64,000 nt of DNA from JBJXHN01 sp046233135 (GCA_046233135.1 JBJXHN010000002.1:620001-684000); one strand, 5' to 3'. Shown: positions 53,507 to 64,000, counted from the stretch's first letter. The notes: generated by a model from the sequence alone, not told the origin. Numbers and translations: made by a program.

Positions 53507-55388
53507 CGGGACCTCCTTCCAGGGACTCTTCGTGTTGATCGGGCGGCAAGGGTGCTGTCGCCGGCAGGGTCAGGGTGAAACAGGCGCCGCCTTCGACCAG
53601 GTTGCGGGCGTGCAGGGTGCCGCCCATCACGTCGCTCACCAGGACATGGGCGATGCTCAACCCCAGGCCGCTGCCGCCGTCCCCCATCCGGGTGGTGAAA
53701 AAGGGGTCGAAAATGCGCGGCAGGTCGTCGGGCGGAATGCCCGAGCCCGTATCGGTCACCGAGATTTCCACGGTGGCGGGCGTGGGATCACGGGCAGAGA
53801 CGCGGATCAGGCCGTCCCGGCTGTCTCCCAGGCCGTGGATGGCGGCATTGGTGATCAGGTTGATCAGCACCTGTCCCAGGGCGCCGGGATAGCTGTTCAG
53901 CGGCGTCTGGCTGTTGATTTCCGCCAGGATGGTGAAGGGCTTGTGCTTGAACTGGGGTTGCAGGCTGTAGATGGCGTCGTTGATCACCTCGTCCACCTGA
54001 AAGACCCGCCGCTGTTCGCTGGTGCGGTCCACGGCGACGCGCTTGAAGTGGCGGATCAGCACTGAAGCCTTGTGCAGCCCGTGCTGGAGGATCGACAGCC
54101 CCTCCCGGGTGTCATCGACGAAGCCGAGCAGGCGGGACCGGGTGATCTGCCCGGTCTGGATGACGGCTTCCACCTCGTCCATCTGGTGCGACAGGGTGGT
54201 GGCGACCGTGACCGCATTGCCGATGGGGGTGTTCAATTCGTGGGCGACACCGGCCACCAGACCGCCAAGGCTGGCCAGCCGGTCGGACTGCATCAGGTCC
54301 TTTTCGGCCTTTTCCTTCTCCACCCGGGCGAGGCGTCCGGCGGCGAGGGCGCGGCTCCAGCCATAGGCGATGGCGGCGGCCAGAAGCATGCCCAGGATCA
54401 TCACCGGAATTGCATCGCTGTCCCACAGCAGCAGCCAGCGGGTCCGGGGAACCTCGCCGACGATCTTCCAGCGGCTTTCCGCCGACCAGATGCGCTTGAC
54501 CCCCTCGTCGTCCAGGGCCACGGCGGGATCGACGGTGGTGAACAGGTAAGTGGCGCCGCCCATGTCCACCCGGCCGAACGGATGTTCGTTCAGCGCCAGC
54601 CACAGGGGCTCGTTCTGGACGGCCATGGTCGTGTTGCGGGCGAACATGAAGCCCCACATCTGTTCTTCGGGGACGCCGGCCAGCCAGAACCCGTCGCCGT
54701 TGAGGATCTGCAGCGGCGGCAGGGGGCGGCGGATGCGGGGCGGGTCGATCAGGGTCAGAAAATCCTCGGCGAAGATGTTCGCCACCACCAGACCCCGCAA
54801 CTGGCCCCGAACATCATGGATCGGCGTGGCCAAGCGCAGCATCGGCGTCCAGGGCACTTCCACTTGGTCGCGTTCGATGTTCAGGTCAATGGGCGAAACA
54901 TAAAGCCCGTCCGGCGGCAAGATCAGGGTATGGCGCACATAGTACCGGGTGCTCTTGTTCTGCAAGTCCTCCGGCCGGATCAGGGCGACGGTTTCTCCCC
55001 GCCGGTCGACGCGCACCACCTCGCGGCCCAGGCGGTCGATGTAGCGAAGCTGCGCCACGTCCGGCTTGCGGGTCATCGTATTGATGAGTTCCCGCTCGAC
55101 CCACTGGCGCAAGCGCTCTTCGCCGCCGGCGAATTGCCGCAGGGACTGGCTATGCGACACCACGCCCAGGTCACTGGCATAGGCCGACAGGGCTTTGGAC
55201 AACTGCTTGCCGGCCAGAGCGACCGACGCTTCCATGGCCGAGATCAACTGACGGGTTTCCACCGTTTCGCGAATCACCAGGGAGATGTGCCACAGGACCA
55301 TGAGAGCCACGAACAGCCCCGCAAACAGGCGGGTGAACAACCGTTTGTGAGGTTTTCCCAGAATGTATGGCGCATTGAGGGTGGACAT
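53478..55388 (-). CDS. Membrane sensor histidine kinase
   Basis: Kinase of 636 residues. A first membrane segment near residues 20-40 and a second near 335-355 bracket a periplasmic sensor domain of about 290 residues with a double-Cache-like pattern (LRYIDRLGREVVRVDRRGE, then LQNKSTRYYVRHTL). The phosphoacceptor is His383 in VAHELNTPIGN, and NLITNAAIHG, DTGSGIPP, FDPFFTT and GSGLGLSIAH are the ATP-binding boxes. It is the cognate partner of the overlapping EAL regulator; its ligand is unknown. Confidence 0.93.
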   Translation of the reverse strand: MSTLNAPYILGKPHKRLFTRLFAGLFVALMVLWHISLVIRETVETRQLISAMEASVALAGKQLSKALSAYASDLGVVSHSQSLRQFAGGEERLRQWVERELINTMTRKPDVAQLRYIDRLGREVVRVDRRGETVALIRPEDLQNKSTRYYVRHTLILPPDGLYVSPIDLNIERDQVEVPWTPMLRLATPIHDVRGQLRGLVVANIFAEDFLTLIDPPRIRRPLPPLQILNGDGFWLAGVPEEQMWGFMFARNTTMAVQNEPLWLALNEHPFGRVDMGGATYLFTTVDPAVALDDEGVKRIWSAESRWKIVGEVPRTRWLLLWDSDAIPVMILGMLLAAAIAYGWSRALAAGRLARVEKEKAEKDLMQSDRLASLGGLVAGVAHELNTPIGNAVTVATTLSHQMDEVEAVIQTGQITRSRLLGFVDDTREGLSILQHGLHKASVLIRHFKRVAVDRTSEQRRVFQVDEVINDAIYSLQPQFKHKPFTILAEINSQTPLNSYPGALGQVLINLITNAAIHGLGDSRDGLIRVSARDPTPATVEISVTDTGSGIPPDDLPRIFDPFFTTRMGDGGSGLGLSIAHVLVSDVMGGTLHARNLVEGGACFTLTLPATAPLPPDQHEESLEGGPDDERRLCRV

Positions 55389-55423
55389 GGCCGAAGGTCC
55401 TCTGCTGGCTTCTTGACCTTATT

Positions 55424-55451
55424 GATATATACTAAAGGTGATTATCTGCAA
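55424..55451 (-). promoter_or_regulatory. Candidate promoter of the histidine kinase operon
   Basis: On the minus strand TTGCAG (55451-55446) and TATATC (55429-55424) are 16 bases apart, 36 bases upstream of the kinase start, in the AT-rich 55389-55680 gap. That gap also holds an 8-bp inverted repeat AGCCTATC / GATAGGCT (55549-55556, 55567-55574) and TGTCCG / CGGACA (55621-55626, 55637-55642). I see no gene in it. Confidence 0.4.
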
Positions 55452-55680
55452 CAGAAATGGTAGGCGATTATGGGCTATTCAACCTGTGAGGTGGCGTTTT
55501 TCCTCCAATAGTGCTTGCGGCTGAAGAATTTGCGCGTATTAGGCGCGTAGCCTATCAGTTGGCGCGGATAGGCTTAAAATCCTACCGTAACTCTCATGTA
55601 TGCCTATGAATAAACACGCATGTCCGGCAAAAAAGTCGGACAGACAAAGAGCGGGGCGACATGTCGACCGCTTTTGGGAT

Positions 55681-56319
55681 CTATTGGGGTTTTTTCTTAC
55701 CGCCGATCCGGCTTTCTGTCCCGTCGATCAACCGCCGGACGTTTTCCCGGTGGCGAATCCAGGCCAGCAGGGCCAGGGCGGCGAATGTGGCCGCATGGGC
55801 CGGCGTGGCCAGGACCCAGGCGATGGCCGGGGCCAGGGTCAGGCAGACCAGGGCAGAAAGAGAGCTGTAGCGGGTCAGCACGGCCGTCAGCAGCCACAGG
55901 CCGCAGGCCGCGAGCCCGACGGGCCAGGCGGTGGCGGCCAGGGTACCCAGCGTGGTGGCCACCCCCTTGCCGCCCTTGAAGCCCAGCCAGACCGGGAAAT
56001 TGTGGCCGAGCACGGCGGCCCCGCCGGCCGCCAGCCCATAGGCCGGCGGGGCGTCGAAGCCCAGGATGGCCTGGGCGATCAGGGCGGCGGCCGCCCCCTT
56101 GCCGCTGTCCAGCACCAGGGTGGCGAAGGCCAGATCCTTGCGGCCAGTGCGCAGCACGTTGGTGGCGCCGATATTGCCCGACCCGATGGCGCGCACATCC
56201 CCCAGACCGGCCAGGCGCACCAGCACCAGGCCGAAGGGGACGGCGCCCAGAAGGTATCCTCCCGCCAGACAGAGCAGCAGGGGCAGGATCAGGAGAGACT
56301 CTGCCGCCGCGGCGGTCAT
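55681..56319 (-). CDS. plsY: Glycerol-3-phosphate acyltransferase PlsY
   Basis: Inner-membrane acyltransferase of 212 residues that uses acyl-phosphate to acylate glycerol-3-phosphate. GYLLGAVPFGLVLVR, GSGNIGATNVLRTG, LDSGKGAAAALIA and GFKGGKGVATTLG are the three family motifs and the first helix. It overlaps pyrC by 4 bases. Confidence 0.96.
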   Translation of the reverse strand: MTAAAAESLLILPLLLCLAGGYLLGAVPFGLVLVRLAGLGDVRAIGSGNIGATNVLRTGRKDLAFATLVLDSGKGAAAALIAQAILGFDAPPAYGLAAGGAAVLGHNFPVWLGFKGGKGVATTLGTLAATAWPVGLAACGLWLLTAVLTRYSSLSALVCLTLAPAIAWVLATPAHAATFAALALLAWIRHRENVRRLIDGTESRIGGKKKPQ

Positions 56320-57650
56320 GGCGCGGTGGGAGCGGGGTGGGCGGTGGACCCGGGGCGAACGTAGACCGCCCGTCCGTCCACCACCGTCCGCCAGACGCGG
56401 CCCTGAACGGGCCGGCCGTCGAAGGGCGAGTTCTTGGACTTGCTGCGGAACTTGTCGGCCACCACCATCCAGGCTTCGTCCGGATCGAACAGCACCAGGT
56501 CGGCCCGGGCGCCGTTGCGCAGGCGCCCGGCGTCCAGTCCCAGCAGGTCGGCCGGACCGGAAGAGACCAGCCGCAGGGCTTCGAGCAGGGACAGGTGACC
56601 GTTGTGGGCCAGCTCCAGGGTCACCGCCAGCAGGGTTTCCAGCCCCACCGCGCCATAGGCGGCACCGCTGAACGGCTGGCGCTTGGTGTCCTGGTCCTGG
56701 GGCGCATGGTCGGAGGCGATGGCGTCGATGGTGCCGTCCTTCAGGCCGGCGACGATGGCCTGGCGGTCATCCTCGCTGCGCAGGGGCGGGGACAGCTTGG
56801 CAAAGGTCCGGTATTCCCCCACGGCCAGTTCGTTCAGGGCGAAGTAGAACGGCGCGGTGTCGCAGGTCACCCGCAGGCCCTGTTCCTTGGCCCGGCGAAT
56901 GATGCGGACGCTTTCGGCGGTGCTGATGTGGGCGGCGTGATAGCGCCCGCCGGTCATCGCCACCAGCCGCATATCCCGTTCCAGCAGGATGATTTCCGCT
57001 TCCCGGGGGATCCCGGTCAGCCCCAGGCGGGTGGCCATCTCGCCGGCGTTCATCACGCCCGACGCCAGGGACGGTTCCTCGGGATGCTGCATCACCAGCA
57101 GATCGAAGGTGGAGGCATAGGCCAGCACCCGGCGCATCATCTGGGCATCGGCGACGGCCCGCACGCCGTCGGTAAAGGCAAGGGCGCCGGCTTCGGCCAT
57201 GATGCCCAGTTCGGCCAGATCGGTGCCGGCCAGACCCAGGGTGCAGGCGCCATAGCAATAGACCTTGGCCAGTTCGGCCAGACGGGCGCGGCGGGCGACG
57301 AATTCCAGGGTGGCCTCGTCATCCATCACCGGATCGGTGTTGGGCAGGCAGACCATGCTGGTCACGCCCCCGGCCACGGCCGCCTCGCCGGCGCTGCGCA
57401 TGCTTTCCTTATGTTCCTCGCCGGGCTCGCGCAGCTGAACGCGCATGTCCACCAGGCCCGGGGCCAGACAGCGGCCGGCACAGTCCACCACCTGGGCGCC
57501 CGAGGGCGGGCCGTCGCGGAACAGGCCCTCGCCGAAGTGGATGATCTCCTCGCCTTCGGTCAGCAGACCGCCCATGACGTCGAGGCCTGACGCGGGGTCG
57601 AGCAGGCGGGCGTTGATATAGGCAACGCGGCCGGGTTGGCGCTTGCTCAT
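56316..57650 (-). CDS. pyrC: Dihydroorotase (pyrC-type) lacking the HxH zinc motif
   Basis: Amidohydrolase-fold protein of 444 residues in the pyrimidine pathway, next to pyrB. CLPNTDPVMDD, FTDGVRAVADAQMMRRVL, YHAAHISTAES and ASDHAPQDQDTKRQ are dihydroorotase segments. The metal site HxH that normally precedes LREPG is replaced by Arg70-Val71-Gln72. Such proteins can be structural partners of aspartate carbamoyltransferase, as with PyrC' of Pseudomonas, rather than active enzymes. ATG 57650 overlaps the pyrB stop by 4 bases. Confidence 0.9.
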   Translation of the reverse strand: MSKRQPGRVAYINARLLDPASGLDVMGGLLTEGEEIIHFGEGLFRDGPPSGAQVVDCAGRCLAPGLVDMRVQLREPGEEHKESMRSAGEAAVAGGVTSMVCLPNTDPVMDDEATLEFVARRARLAELAKVYCYGACTLGLAGTDLAELGIMAEAGALAFTDGVRAVADAQMMRRVLAYASTFDLLVMQHPEEPSLASGVMNAGEMATRLGLTGIPREAEIILLERDMRLVAMTGGRYHAAHISTAESVRIIRRAKEQGLRVTCDTAPFYFALNELAVGEYRTFAKLSPPLRSEDDRQAIVAGLKDGTIDAIASDHAPQDQDTKRQPFSGAAYGAVGLETLLAVTLELAHNGHLSLLEALRLVSSGPADLLGLDAGRLRNGARADLVLFDPDEAWMVVADKFRSKSKNSPFDGRPVQGRVWRTVVDGRAVYVRPGSTAHPAPTAP

Positions 57651-58642
57651 GCCAGCCCCTCCGCCGCGCCGTGGAGCGGCTGGTTGGCCAGCCACCGGTC
57701 ATTGTTGGTCGACAGCACTTCCAGAACGGCCATGCGCACGGCGACGCCCATCTCCACCTGTTCGCGAATGACGCTGCGTTCGAAGTCGTCGGCGACGTCG
57801 GAATCGATCTCCACCCCCCGGTTCATCGGTCCGGGGTGCATGATCAGCGCATCGGGCTTGGCCAGGGCCAGCTTTTCCCGGTCCAGGCCGAAGAAGCGGA
57901 AGTATTCGCGGACGCTGGGAATGAAGTTGCCCTGCATGCGTTCCATCTGGATGCGCAGCATCATGACGATGTCCACATCCTTCAGGCCGGCGCGCATGTC
58001 GTGGAAGACCTCCACCCCCAGGGCCTCGGCGCCCGAGGGCAGCAGGGGGCGGGGGCCGACCAGACGGACCCGGGCGCCCATCACGTTCAGCAGATGGATG
58101 TTGGAGCGCGCCACCCGGGAATGCAGCACGTCGCCGCAGATCGCCACCTGCAGGCCGTCCAGCTTGCCGCGCCGCCGCCGGATGGTCAGGGCGTCCAGCA
58201 GGGCTTGGGTGGGGTGTTCGTGGCTGCCGTCGCCGGCATTGATGACCGCGCAGTTGACCTTTTCCGACAGCAGCTTGGCCGCCCCGGAGTCGGGATGGCG
58301 GACCACCAGCACGTCGGGATGCATGGCGTTCAGGGTGACCGCCGTATCGATCAGCGTCTCCCCCTTCGCCACCGACGACGAGGCCACCTGCATATTGATG
58401 ACTTCGGCGCCCAGACGCTTGGCGGCCAGTTCGAAGCTGGTGCGGGTGCGGGTCGAGTTCTCGAAGAACAGGTTGATCACCGTCCGCCCGGTCAGGCTGT
58501 CACCCGACTTTCTGGGAGCACGGTTCTGATCCACATGGCCCTCCGCCCGGTCCAGCAGCGCGGTGACCTCGAAAGGTACCAGGCCCTGAATGCCGAGAAG
58601 GTGGCGGTGACCATATTCGGTATAGGCGGTGGGGCTGTTCAT
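57647..58642 (-). CDS. pyrB: Aspartate carbamoyltransferase catalytic chain
   Basis: Enzyme of 331 residues that makes carbamoyl aspartate. FFENSTRTRTSFELAAKRLG is the carbamoyl-phosphate loop; GDGSHEHPTQALLD and MHPGPMNRGVEID are also canonical. No pyrI regulatory gene is near, in line with a PyrB that assembles with a dihydroorotase-like partner. First gene of pyrB-pyrC-plsY. Confidence 0.97.
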   Translation of the reverse strand: MNSPTAYTEYGHRHLLGIQGLVPFEVTALLDRAEGHVDQNRAPRKSGDSLTGRTVINLFFENSTRTRTSFELAAKRLGAEVINMQVASSSVAKGETLIDTAVTLNAMHPDVLVVRHPDSGAAKLLSEKVNCAVINAGDGSHEHPTQALLDALTIRRRRGKLDGLQVAICGDVLHSRVARSNIHLLNVMGARVRLVGPRPLLPSGAEALGVEVFHDMRAGLKDVDIVMMLRIQMERMQGNFIPSVREYFRFFGLDREKLALAKPDALIMHPGPMNRGVEIDSDVADDFERSVIREQVEMGVAVRMAVLEVLSTNNDRWLANQPLHGAAEGLA

Positions 58643-58957
58643 GGCGCCGGACTATAGGCGCACTCCCCCCGTCGGGCAAGATCGGCCGGCTGCCGTTCTT
58701 GCGAATTTCCGGACCCCGGAAAGACCGCCCGGGGCGGTATCCGCAGCCGGGCCGGAGACGGGCCGGAGACGGGACAGTCCGGGGTGCAAAAGGGGGGCGC
58801 GAAAAGGCCGCCCGCCGGGGATGGAACGGGCGGCCTTCACGGGACCCGAACCGGAAGGGAGGGGGAAAACCGGTTCGGGGGTGCGGCGAAAGCGGCGGGT
58901 TGTCCAGGAGTGGTCCCGGGGCATGACCCCCGGGATGATCATCCGTGGGGCGTGGGA
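58643..58957. other. Intergenic region upstream of pyrB
   Basis: A 315-base gap without a plausible gene. It holds the terminator at 58802-58837 and a second 10-bp inverted repeat, CCCGAACCGG / CCGGTTCGGG (58845-58854 and 58870-58879). The pyrB promoter should lie in its left part; I see no clear leader peptide or riboswitch. Confidence 0.5.
58802..58837 (-). terminator. Terminator downstream of the secreted-protein gene
   Basis: AAGGCCGCCCG and CGGGCGGCCTT (58804-58814 and 58827-58837) form an 11-bp stem with a 12-base loop. On the minus strand the stem is followed by TTTTC, so it ends transcription from the gene stopping at 58958 before pyrB. Confidence 0.75.
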
Positions 58958-59458
58958 TCAGCCACCGCGCTTGGACCCGCTTTCACCGGCAAGGGCATCA
59001 TCGGATTGCGGCAACATGTAGGCCGTGACGCAGGGCGCGACCGTGGCCGGCATCGCCTTGCCGATGGCCAGGCCCACCATCACCTTCTCACAGGCGTAGG
59101 GGTCGGGGGCGCCGACCAGACCCACGCGGGTTTCCCGGAACAGCTCGGCGGTGGGGTCGCTGCTGTCCAGGGTGGCGCTGGCCTGATCGGTCTCCAGTAG
59201 ATAGGTTTCGATGCAGGGAGCCCCGTTCATCGGCACCGGCTCGCCCACCGCGACGTTGTACAGAACCTCGTCGCAGGTCAGGGACGTGCTTTGGTCGAAG
59301 GAAAAGGTGACCCGGGGCACGGCGGTTCCGTCTTCTTGCCAGACGCCCATCCCCTGGGGCTGCGCGCCCTCGGCATGGGCCACGGCCAGGGTGAAGGCGG
59401 CGGCCAGGCCCGCACCCGTCAGGGTCGCGATCACACCGGCGAAAACCTTGCTCATCAT
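58958..59458 (-). CDS. Exported hypothetical protein with conserved-looking cysteines
   Basis: Unrecognised protein of 166 residues. A clear Sec signal peptide (VFAGVIATLTGAGLAAAFTL, ending AHAEG) follows ATG 59458, eight bases after AAGGAGG. The mature part has four cysteines arranged as two similar halves: LTCDEVLYNVAVGEPVPMNG with APCIETYLLE, then YACEKVMVGLAIGKAMPATV with APCVTAYML. This suggests an internal duplication with one disulfide per half. A terminator follows. Confidence 0.72.
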   Translation of the reverse strand: MMSKVFAGVIATLTGAGLAAAFTLAVAHAEGAQPQGMGVWQEDGTAVPRVTFSFDQSTSLTCDEVLYNVAVGEPVPMNGAPCIETYLLETDQASATLDSSDPTAELFRETRVGLVGAPDPYACEKVMVGLAIGKAMPATVAPCVTAYMLPQSDDALAGESGSKRGG

Positions 59459-59705
59459 GGTCCAGTCCTCCTTAGTACCCGGTCTTCTCCGGGCTTGCCC
59501 AACCAACGCGCTCCGCTTTTCGGGGTTGCCTGGGCCTGTGTTTTCCGTTGATGAAAAGAGTCTGGCTTTAATCCCGGCTAAGATCTGTGATGCTCATCAC
59601 CTGGGAGGAGAAAATGGCCGAAACCGGGAGGATTGCTGGCAAAAGGGTGGTATTCCCCGGGCAAAACCGAGGAGTAATACTTTTTATTGTGATGTTTCTT
59701 GAAGG

Positions 59706-60641
59706 CTAGCTGCTAACTAGCTGGAGAATCAGGGTCCATGTCGGGATGGCGAGCGCCGACAGCAAGGTCTGGCCGGTGATGATGCTGGCCATGAGGGGGG
59801 CATTGCCGCCCATCTGGCGGGCCAGCACATAGGTGGACGCCGAGCAGGGCAGGGCGCCATACAGCACGGCCACGGTCAGAGTCATGGGGTCGAATCCGGC
59901 GATCAGCCCGCCGAGGGCCACCAGGGCCGGTACGGTGCCGAATTTCACCACCATGCTGGCGGCCAGGGGCAGAGTCGCGCCAGCCAGTCCGCCCGCCGAC
60001 AGCCCGGCCCCCACGGCCAGCAGGCCGACGGGCAGCGCGGCCCGGCCAAGAATCTCCAGCACCGGCCCGATCCCCGGGGGCAGGCCAAGGCCGCTGACGT
60101 TCATCAGAATCCCGACGACGCAGCCGAGGATCAGGGGATTGGTGACGATGCCGCGCAGAATGGCTTTGGCGCCGCTGCTCTGGCCATGGCCGAACCGGAC
60201 CATGCAGGTCACCGCCAGCACATTGACCAGGGGCACCACCACGGCGATGGAAATGGCGGTCAGGGTGACCCCGGGCGCACCGTACAGCCCGGCGGCCACG
60301 GCCAGGCCGATATAGGTGTTGGGCCGGATGGAGCCCTGGAAGATGGAGGTGAAGGACGGATCATCGATTCCCAGCCTGGCCAGCGGCCGCCTGGCGGCCA
60401 GGGCCACGGCGGCGCTGCCCAGGATGGCCGCCGCGCCCACCGCCATCAGCGGCGCCCAGGCCACCGACCCCATGTCCGCCCGCGCCAGATTGCCGGCCAA
60501 CAGGGCGGGGAAGGTCACGTAATAGGTCAGCTTCTCGGCCGGTGCCCAGAAGCTGTCGGGCAGCACCTTGCCCAGGCGCAGGCCCGTGCCGACCATGATG
60601 ACGAGGAAAACCGGGAGAACCGCTTCAAGGATATCGAACAT
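59706..60641 (-). CDS. AEC family transporter
   Basis: Inner-membrane protein of 311 residues with about ten hydrophobic segments, of the auxin-efflux-carrier / malonate transporter family. FDILEAVLPVFLVIMVGTGLR-type start, FQGSIRPNTYIGLAVAAGLYG and ITNPLILGCVVG-like segments (RGIVTNPLILG) are characteristic. It probably moves an organic anion. ATG 60641 fits the first helix; the extra 12 residues of the longer frame are not membrane-like. Confidence 0.9.
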   Translation of the reverse strand: MFDILEAVLPVFLVIMVGTGLRLGKVLPDSFWAPAEKLTYYVTFPALLAGNLARADMGSVAWAPLMAVGAAAILGSAAVALAARRPLARLGIDDPSFTSIFQGSIRPNTYIGLAVAAGLYGAPGVTLTAISIAVVVPLVNVLAVTCMVRFGHGQSSGAKAILRGIVTNPLILGCVVGILMNVSGLGLPPGIGPVLEILGRAALPVGLLAVGAGLSAGGLAGATLPLAASMVVKFGTVPALVALGGLIAGFDPMTLTVAVLYGALPCSASTYVLARQMGGNAPLMASIITGQTLLSALAIPTWTLILQLVSS

Positions 60642-60784
60642 GGTCCAGGGTGTACGCCGGACCGTCCGAAGCGGCAAGCGCGCTTATGGCATCAAACGAT
60701 GCGCCGCAGACATGAACCGGCCCTGGCGGAAATGCCGGGGCCGGTGTCGGAAGGGGGGCTGGCTGCCCGATCGTAGACCGGGGG

Positions 60785-60982
60785 TTATTGAGGTCTGTGT
60801 GTTTCGATGGTGGGCTTGTCGTGGGGCTTGCGCATGCGCAGGAAGGTTTCCCGGACCACGTCGCCCATATCCTTGGAATGACGATGGCGCCGGCTCAGGG
60901 CGTCGTTCAGGCGGGCGTCCAGATCCTTCAGCTTGCGGCGCAGGGCGGCGGGCTTCGCCAACTTCGGGGAAAAGGCGGCCAT
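60785..60982 (-). CDS. Small basic hypothetical protein
   Basis: Unrecognised protein of 65 residues, highly charged and likely helical (ALRRKLKDLDARLNDALSRR). GAAAGGAG nine bases before ATG 60982 is a good ribosome site. It lies between the HD-GYP gene and the AEC transporter, same strand. It could bind nucleic acid or act as a small regulator, but this is a guess. Confidence 0.6.
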   Translation of the reverse strand: MAAFSPKLAKPAALRRKLKDLDARLNDALSRRHRHSKDMGDVVRETFLRMRKPHDKPTIETHRPQ

Positions 60983-61077
60983 GGCTGCGACTCCTTTCGC
61001 TGTTTCCGATACCCGGTCAACGAAAAGTCCCGCGCCAAGGTTCCCGCCCAGGCTCTCGCCCAGGCTCTCGTATGGCG

Positions 61078-62196
<1,119 letters not shown>

Positions 62197-62402
62197 CGAC
62201 TTGCGGGAAACCCTTACCTCTGGCGGCCCTGTTCACTGCAGGTGTGCGAGGCTGATGCCGTCCTGCCGGATAGGGCGCATCCGGTGCGCCAATTCATGGT
62301 TGCCGAATATGGTGACACCGGAGTGTAACCTTTTGCGTCGCGGCGCGCGTCCTGACGAAAGATATAGACGTTCCCTTGGGATATATATGTTCTGCCGTAG
62401 TG

Positions 62403-62876
62403 TCACAGCGCCGCATGGCCCAGGGCTTCCAAGGCGCCTTGCAGGATGTAGGCGGCGGCGGCCCGGTCCACCACCTGGGCGCGCTTGCCCCGGGACATAT
62501 CCGCTTCGTCCACCAGGAAGCGCTGCACGGCGGCGGTGGACAGCCGTTCGTCCCACAGCAGCAGGGGGTAGTCGGCCATGCCCAGCAGATCGCGGGCGAA
62601 CTGGCGGGTGGCCTGGCAGCGCTTGCCTTCGCTGCCGTCCATTTCCACCGGCAGGCCGAGCACCAGCCCGCCGATGCCCCGCTCCCGGCCCAGGGCGAGC
62701 AGGTCCGGGGCATCCAGGCTGAACTTGCGCCGCTTCAGGGTGGTGACCGGGGTGGCGATCATGCGGGTGGCGTCGGACACCGCGATGCCGATGGTGCGGG
62801 TGCCCAGGTCCAGCCCCATCAGCGGGGTCATGGCGGGCAGGCTTTCCTTGAACGCGGGCAAAGGGCAGATGGGCAT
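62403..62876 (-). CDS. ruvX: Holliday junction resolvase RuvX (YqgF)
   Basis: RNase H-fold nuclease of 157 residues. LMGLDLGTRTIGIAVSD holds the first catalytic Asp, VLGLPVEMDGSEGKRC the family motif, and LLLWDERLSTAAVQRFL the Glu. It acts in Holliday-junction or pre-rRNA processing. It is divergent from gatC, a common alphaproteobacterial arrangement. Confidence 0.94.
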   Translation of the reverse strand: MPICPLPAFKESLPAMTPLMGLDLGTRTIGIAVSDATRMIATPVTTLKRRKFSLDAPDLLALGRERGIGGLVLGLPVEMDGSEGKRCQATRQFARDLLGMADYPLLLWDERLSTAAVQRFLVDEADMSRGKRAQVVDRAAAAYILQGALEALGHAAL

Positions 62877-62996
62877 TGCGGTCCTTCCGGGGCGCCGCTA
62901 AACATGGCGCACGTCTCATGAGACAGGTATGGTTTCCGACTTCAGGGTCCGCCGTGACGGCGGCCAGCATTTTACGACGAGGGAGAGTCTACCCCT

Positions 62997-63284
62997 ATGG
63001 CGTTGGACAAAACCACCGTGCGGAACATCGCGTTCCTGGCGCGGATCACCGTGCCGGAAGAGGATCTGGAGCCCATGGCCGGCGAGCTGTCCGGCATTCT
63101 CGGCTGGATCGAGCAATTGGGCGAGGTGGATACGGACGGTGTGCCGCCGATGACGTCGGTGGCCGACCTGGCCCTGGCCTGGCGCACCGACCAGGTGACC
63201 GATGGCGGCTACACGGAAGCCGTCCTGTCCAATGCCCCGGACACCCAGGACGACTGCTTCCTGGTGCCCAAGGTGGTGGAGTAA
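62997..63284 (+). CDS. gatC: Asp-tRNA(Asn)/Glu-tRNA(Gln) amidotransferase subunit C
   Basis: Subunit of 95 residues that holds GatA and GatB together. TVRNIAFLARITVPEEDLEPMAGEL and ILGWIEQLGEVDTDGVPPM are canonical. GGGAGAG lies upstream of the ATG, and gatA follows after 4 bases. Confidence 0.96.
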   Translation: MALDKTTVRNIAFLARITVPEEDLEPMAGELSGILGWIEQLGEVDTDGVPPMTSVADLALAWRTDQVTDGGYTEAVLSNAPDTQDDCFLVPKVVE

Positions 63285-63288
63285 GCCC

Positions 63289-64000
<712 letters not shown>

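Overview
The window is a high-GC, gene-dense stretch of a Gram-negative chromosome. Gene content and order point to an alphaproteobacterium, most likely in or near the Rhodospirillales. The evidence is hdaA next to a PerM-type permease and a small CDP-alcohol phosphatidyltransferase, divergent from purMN; the block rpmG / rnr / topA / dprA / plsY / pyrC / pyrB / ruvX / gatC / gatA; and the codon bias. The assignment is an inference, because no rRNA or tRNA gene lies in the window. Both ends are cut: the first gene lacks its 5' end and gatA lacks its 3' end.

Region by region. (1) 1-5.8 kb: unknown partial gene, pirin, a methyltransferase / LysE exporter / ABC-F cluster, then ndk. (2) 5.9-11.9 kb: a divergent LysR regulator and a five-gene operon (type III CoA-transferase, crotonase-family enzyme, TRAP small permease, large permease and binding protein). 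It reads as uptake and CoA activation of an unidentified carboxylic acid, and it lies between two look-alike terminators. (3) 12-15.9 kb: a three-gene flavin dehydrogenase cluster whose GMC subunit carries a C-x5-C-x3-C [3Fe-4S] motif, with a small FAD-SLDH-like subunit and an unusual monohaem cytochrome. (4) 16-28.9 kb: purN-purM, the DUF2066 / phosphatidyltransferase / PerM / hdaA run, then sixA, ppk1, ppx, DUF2252 and hemerythrin. (5) 28.9-35.4 kb: the most accessory-looking part, with an inverted-repeat element, an intact 860-bp IS5-family (IS427-like) insertion, an NB-ARC/TPR STAND protein directly beside it, TerB, an EamA permease, a small HTH protein and an S24 repressor. (6) 35.7-41.7 kb: osmoregulated periplasmic glucan genes (mdoG, an unknown gene, mdoH), a CigR-like protein and an LHPP-like HAD phosphatase. 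(7) 41.8-64 kb: the conserved alphaproteobacterial housekeeping block, interrupted by a GST / EAL regulator / histidine kinase segment and by a segment holding a secreted protein, an AEC permease and an HD-GYP phosphodiesterase.

The best candidates for new biology are the STAND ATPase without an effector domain whose 5' flank is now an IS end, and the iron-sulfur GMC dehydrogenase paired with a cytochrome unlike the usual triheme subunit. Weaker but testable points are a dihydroorotase without its HxH zinc ligands, a bacterial LHPP-like phosphatase behind tandem 35-bp hairpin repeats, and a perfect 20-bp hairpin before mdoH.
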